Shown here piece after piece: positions 14,974 to 18,044 of a DNA stretch of 18,044 bases. Each line of letters opens with the position of its first letter. Positions within the stretch are counted from its first letter, which is position 1. This DNA comes from DASPMP01 sp035248725 (GTDB lineage Bacteria; Gemmatimonadota; Gemmatimonadetes; Gemmatimonadales; Gemmatimonadaceae). Position numbers and translations under genes: made by a program. The notes beneath the pieces are model-generated. The model was not told the origin of the DNA. It did no database searches and saw nothing but the letters and a program-made list of their open reading frames with translations. Location: assembly GCA_035248725.1 (NCBI GenBank), contig DATFHG010000053.1:1-18044 (forward strand). Reading direction: 5' to 3'.

Positions 14974-16124
14974 GCGGCGGACGCGGTGTGCAGGGCGGCC
15001 TCGAGGATCGGGACGAGCTCGCGCATGCGCTGCTCGTACGTGTGCGACGTCAGCGTCCGTTGCTGTCCGGCCCGCGCGATGCGTTCGCGCGCGGTGTCGT
15101 CGTGGAGGAACTGCTCCACGAGCGCGGCGGCCTCGTCCGGCGAGCGATACGACACCACTTCGGCACCCACCGCGAACAGGTCGCCGAGGTTTCGTTTCGC
15201 GTCCGTGATCAAAAGCGCGCCGCACCCCGTCGCCTCGTAGAGCCGCATGTTGTTGGCGTAGTCCTCCGCGACGTCGATGTGCCGGTTGATCGTGATGCGG
15301 CTTTCGCACAGCACGCGGTACATGTCCAGCGCCCACGCCTCGCCGCGATGCCGGCGCCGCAGCTCGCTTCCGGGGTCGAGCTCATCCGCGCCATAGCCGA
15401 AAATCTCGAGGGGCACGCGCCGCGCGATGGCTTCCAGCAACTGCGTGCCCTTGCCGTGCGCGGCGGAGATGCCGCCGACGAAGGTCACACCGCGCGTGCG
15501 CGGCACGTCGCCCACGCGCTCGAGCACCCCCGGCTCGAACCCGATCCGGAAATACTCCGACGCGATGCCCATCGCGCGGAACCGCGGCACGAAGTGCGGA
15601 AACGACGTGAGAATCAGGTCGAACGGCGCGAGGTACTCACGCGCTGGCAGCGGGCACGCGATCTGGCCGACGAGCAAAGGCACCTCGCGCTTCACCGCCG
15701 CGAGACCCGCGGGCGTGAGGAAGGCGAGGTTCTGGCAGTACAACACGTCGGGCCTGAATGCACGAATCTGCGCCAGCGCGATGGCTTCGGCTTCGGCAGA
15801 TCCGAACGCGGCCGTCTCACGCCGCCCGCGCAGGCGGCGCAGCACGCCCCGCACGAACGCCCGCGCGCCGTTGCCGCGCGGTCGCAGCCGCATGCCGTTC
15901 TCCGCGGCCCATCGCATCTGCAACGGTGCGCAGTTCACCACCAGATCCGCGGCCTGCACCCCCTGTTCGCGCAGGTGGCGGGAATAGAAATCCGACGTCC
16001 CGAAGCACTCGGCGGCCAGGCGAGCCAGCTGCGTGTCGTACGACGCCGTCGCCAGGGAAGGCTCCCGGCCGTACACCGCGTCGAGAAAACGCGCGTAGTA
16101 CGTGTCGAGGATGAGAACTCTCAT
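14970..16124 (-). CDS. CgeB-like glycosyltransferase (GT-B, Glyco_trans_1_2 type)
   Basis: 384 residues. It opens with MRVLILDTYYARFLDAVY and an acceptor half with FRPDVLYCQNLAFLTP (123-138). The C-terminal donor half has VTFVGGISAAHGKGTQLLEAI (213-233), LEIFGYG (239-245), ITINRHID (277-284) and the family's signature NMRLYEATGCGALLITD (292-308). That signature is the R.fEa.acG.lli.d pattern of the spore-coat CgeB / Glyco_trans_1_2 group, a diverged GT-B branch. The ATG at 16124 sits in an ATGA overlap with the upstream methyltransferase and has no clear Shine-Dalgarno sequence, so it is probably reached by re-initiation. Between two methyltransferases it may be part of a terminal modification unit, which is inference. 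Family confidence is good. The substrate is unknown. Confidence 0.85.
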   Translation of the reverse strand: MRVLILDTYYARFLDAVYGREPSLATASYDTQLARLAAECFGTSDFYSRHLREQGVQAADLVVNCAPLQMRWAAENGMRLRPRGNGARAFVRGVLRRLRGRRETAAFGSAEAEAIALAQIRAFRPDVLYCQNLAFLTPAGLAAVKREVPLLVGQIACPLPAREYLAPFDLILTSFPHFVPRFRAMGIASEYFRIGFEPGVLERVGDVPRTRGVTFVGGISAAHGKGTQLLEAIARRVPLEIFGYGADELDPGSELRRRHRGEAWALDMYRVLCESRITINRHIDVAEDYANNMRLYEATGCGALLITDAKRNLGDLFAVGAEVVSYRSPDEAAALVEQFLHDDTARERIARAGQQRTLTSHTYEQRMRELVPILEAALHTASAA

Positions 16125-17104
16125 GCGGCGCGAGAGGCCCGGCGTGCGAGATCGGGTTTGCGCGCGACCACGACAAGGCTGTCGCCAAGTTTGGCAGCGT
16201 CGGCCGCGCGCGCCACGACCCCGGCGAGCACGCGCGTGATCGGCAACAGGCGCCGCGCGACGCCCCGGATCGCCGATTCGCCATGATCGAAGTACGGATG
16301 CGGCTCGCCCCTGCGCGAACCGCGCAGAACGAGCTCCGCCTGATACTCCCACCACGGCAGCGGTGTGAACGTCCCCACGTGCTCCACCCGGAAGCCCGCA
16401 CGCTCGAGCAGCGCGCGCAACGGGCCGGAATGGAAATGGTTCTGATGAAAGGGCAGGTGCCAGTGCAGCCACCGCCGCCCGAGCACCCGGCGCGTGAGCG
16501 CGCGCGAGTTCGGCGTGGTGAGCGCAAGCATGCCGCCCGGCTTGAGCTTCGCGTGCAGATCCCGCAGCAATGCTTCCGGATCCGTCACATGCTCGATCAC
16601 CTGCGAGAGCGTCACCGCGTCGAACGACTCGTCGCCGGCGGGGATCGTCGTCAGCGGTCCGACGTGCACGGTGACACCCAGTGCATCCGCGATCTGGCGC
16701 ACGTTGGGATCCACTTCGACTCCCACGGGCTCAGCCCCCAGCGCCTTCAGCTCGAGCAGGGAGGCGCAGTCGCCACAGCCGTAGTCGAGTACGCGCATGC
16801 CGGGGGATATCTCGTAGTGTGCGGCCCACTGCCCGGTGAGCAGGCGCGCGCGCAGACGGCCGAGCCGAGTCCAGATCGCCATCGCATTCGCGGATCGCCG
16901 CACCTCGTCGGCGGTGGTGCGCCGGCGCGGATAGTAGCGTGCGTACAAGTCGGGCAGGTCGGATTCGGCGAGCCGCGGTTCCGTGGACATGAACCCGCAG
17001 GCGTCGCACCGCACGATGCTGAACTCGCCGGGATGCCCGTACCGGTCGTCGAAGAGATGGTCGAGCTCCGCGCGCGTCGCACCGCCGCACACCAGGCAGG
17101 TCAT
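16121..17104 (-). CDS. SAM-dependent methyltransferase with N-terminal zinc-ribbon
   Basis: 327 residues. Two Cys pairs, C3-x2-C6 and C33-x2-C36 (CLVC and CDAC), form a likely zinc-ribbon before the class I methyltransferase core. The core has VLDYGCGDCASLLELKALG (105-123), VGVEVDPNV (127-135), VTLSQVIEHVTDPEALL (164-180), LKPGGMLALTTPN (187-199) and LHWHLPFHQNHFHSG, the last typical of Methyltransf_23 sugar methyltransferases. The ATG at 17104 makes an ATGA overlap with the membrane-anchored methyltransferase gene. The frame is open for 26 codons further upstream but without supporting sequence. It shares its architecture, but not close sequence, with the zinc-ribbon methyltransferase at 6238-7077. 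It probably acts on a glycan residue or a nucleotide sugar. Confidence 0.88.
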   Translation of the reverse strand: MTCLVCGGATRAELDHLFDDRYGHPGEFSIVRCDACGFMSTEPRLAESDLPDLYARYYPRRRTTADEVRRSANAMAIWTRLGRLRARLLTGQWAAHYEISPGMRVLDYGCGDCASLLELKALGAEPVGVEVDPNVRQIADALGVTVHVGPLTTIPAGDESFDAVTLSQVIEHVTDPEALLRDLHAKLKPGGMLALTTPNSRALTRRVLGRRWLHWHLPFHQNHFHSGPLRALLERAGFRVEHVGTFTPLPWWEYQAELVLRGSRRGEPHPYFDHGESAIRGVARRLLPITRVLAGVVARAADAAKLGDSLVVVARKPDLARRASRAA

Positions 17105-17946
17105 GCGGGCTGCCGCGTGAACTTGCTCATGCCATGCTCCGCCCCCACGCTCGCCTCGGCGATCGGGAACGCCTCGCGCCACAGCCGGCAGATCTCCTGC
17201 TCCTCCGCGCGCAGCGTGTCGTCGAGAAAGACGGCACCACGCCGCGACAGGCGCGGCCAGAAATGCGGCAGCGCGCCCGCGCGCGCCAGCTCGTTCGCGA
17301 CGCCCGTGGGGCCATCCACGACGAGCACGTCCACCTCGCCGCCGCCCAGCACGTCACCCGGCAGGTCGTACCAACGGATCGTGCGACCCAGCACGTTCAC
17401 GTCGCGCAGCGGCGCGACCACGATCGTGACCCACTGCTGCAGGTCGTTGCGCTCCAGGATGCGGCGCAGATAATCCGCCCAGCGCTGGTCCTGCTCCAGC
17501 GCCACCACGCGGCCGGCGCCCAGCGCACGGACCGCGCGTGCGAGATGGAGCGTCGTCACGCCGGTGCCGCAGTCCACGATGGTCGGCGCATCGAATTCCT
17601 GGACCGTCTTCAGCACCTCCAGCACGGCGCGCGGCGGAAGCGCCCAGTTGCTCCACGGCAGCGGCAGCGTGAATGCCGGATCCTGCAGCGCGACGAGCGC
17701 CCTCGTCTCCTCGATCTCGGTGCGGATCCCCCGCAGCGTCTGCCGCATTCCGGACGACGGGTCGTCGATGCCGACGACGACCGCGCGCCGCGCGCGCGCA
17801 ATCAACACGCCGAGCACCGCCACGCCGCCCGCAACGGTGATCGGCACCACGGCCGCCGGGATGAGCAGCTGCGCAACGACGCCGAGCGCCACCACCACGA
17901 CGAACGACGCGCCGGCCACCAGCAGATCCGATCGCGTCACAGCCAT
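17101..17946 (-). CDS. membrane-anchored class I SAM-type methyltransferase-like protein
   Basis: 281 residues. Two adjacent hydrophobic stretches, about 8-29 and 31-50, form an N-terminal hairpin ending in a basic RARR. A helical linker (near 66-88) joins it to a Rossmann methyltransferase domain: TIVDCGTGVTTLHLARAV (122-139), VVALEQDQRWADYL (147-160), VDVLVVDGPTG (205-215) and GAVFLDDTLR (237-246). It resembles the Methyltransf_24 group, in which the substrate is often a small hydroxyl compound or a sugar. With a short loop between the two helices, the catalytic domain would face the cytoplasm, close to lipid-linked glycan intermediates. The topology is inference. The ATG at 17946 is 19 nt after the preceding gene's stop. 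No strong ribosome-binding site is seen at normal spacing. A membrane anchor on this fold is unusual, and whether the protein is an active methyltransferase is unproven. Confidence 0.75.
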   Translation of the reverse strand: MAVTRSDLLVAGASFVVVVALGVVAQLLIPAAVVPITVAGGVAVLGVLIARARRAVVVGIDDPSSGMRQTLRGIRTEIEETRALVALQDPAFTLPLPWSNWALPPRAVLEVLKTVQEFDAPTIVDCGTGVTTLHLARAVRALGAGRVVALEQDQRWADYLRRILERNDLQQWVTIVVAPLRDVNVLGRTIRWYDLPGDVLGGGEVDVLVVDGPTGVANELARAGALPHFWPRLSRRGAVFLDDTLRAEEQEICRLWREAFPIAEASVGAEHGMSKFTRQPA

Positions 17947-17965
17947 CCGGCCAAGGCGATGGTCC

Positions 17966-18044
17966 TCAGGCGCGCGCGAGCTCAGACGCGGCGTAGCGCG
18001 CGTAGAGGTCGGTGACGCCGTCGCGCAACGGGATCCGCGGCGCC
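17966..18044 (-). CDS. C-terminal end of a probable NAD-dependent sugar-nucleotide epimerase (cut by window edge)
   Basis: Only the last 25 codons and the TGA stop lie inside the window, with one leading base belonging to a codon beyond the edge. They read APRIPLRDGVTDLYARYAAS and on to the stop. The pattern P-L-R-x-G-[VIL]-x2-[TL]-Y is the usual ending of extended SDR enzymes such as UDP-glucose 4-epimerase and UDP-glucuronate epimerase, where it follows the last beta-strand. The reading frame, strand and 19 nt spacing to the next start support a real gene at the head of this part of the operon. The assignment rests on a very short piece. Confidence 0.5.
   Translation of the reverse strand, partial: APRIPLRDGVTDLYARYAASELARA

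Noticed and set aside
14802..16286. A 494-codon plus-strand open frame
   Set aside because: Antisense of the CgeB-like glycosyltransferase, with Arg/His-rich low-complexity composition and no motif.

Overview
The window is a very GC-rich, almost fully coding stretch of bacterial chromosome. It carries a surface-polysaccharide locus of the O-antigen / cell-wall glycan type with an ABC exporter. I count 16 protein genes, two of them cut by the window edges. I see no RNA gene, insertion sequence, CRISPR array or stretch over 300 bases without a gene. Base composition, frequent GTG starts and the gene families fit a high-GC Gram-negative lineage (Gemmatimonadota, Acidobacteriota or Myxococcota-like). 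That is a guess from style, not a marker-based placement.

Layout, in the direction of transcription of the main (minus-strand) run from the right edge: the C-terminal tail of a probable sugar-nucleotide epimerase (18044-17966); a membrane-anchored SAM methyltransferase (17946-17101); a zinc-ribbon SAM methyltransferase (17104-16121); a CgeB-like glycosyltransferase (16124-14970); another SAM methyltransferase (14973-14182); a two-domain glycosyltransferase fusion (14185-12335); the exporter pair wzm (12338-11445) and wzt (11445-10219); an extended-SDR sugar-nucleotide enzyme (10222-9230); a DegT-type aminotransferase (9237-8068); a glycosyltransferase paralogous to the first half of the fusion (8065-7094); a second zinc-ribbon methyltransferase (7077-6238); and a putative GT-A glycosyltransferase (6244-5354). 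Then comes one plus-strand gene, a GT4 glycosyltransferase (4176-5351), inserted head-to-head and tail-to-tail with no intergenic space. After it the minus strand resumes with a polytopic O-antigen polymerase/ligase-like protein (4177-2849), an AsnB-type amidotransferase (2846-975) and a second GT4 glycosyltransferase (972 to the left edge).

How the genes fit together (inference from families): the SDR and aminotransferase probably make an amino sugar nucleotide. Six glycosyltransferase proteins with seven catalytic domains build the chain on a lipid carrier. AsnB probably amidates a carboxyl group, likely of a uronic acid. Four methyltransferases decorate or cap the chain. Wzm/Wzt exports the finished polymer, and the long C-terminal domain of Wzt probably recognises its end. 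The polytopic protein then acts as ligase or polymerase. No initiating phosphoglycosyltransferase is visible, so that step must be encoded elsewhere.

Nearly every junction in the minus-strand run is a 1-8 nt overlap or a 2 nt gap, which suggests one long translationally coupled operon. I recognise no convincing promoter or terminator. The most unusual items are the fused glycosyltransferase and its stand-alone paralog, an SDR with Asn where the catalytic Tyr is expected, the membrane-anchored methyltransferase, and the zero-space inverted gene whose start codon shares a CATG palindrome with its divergent neighbour.
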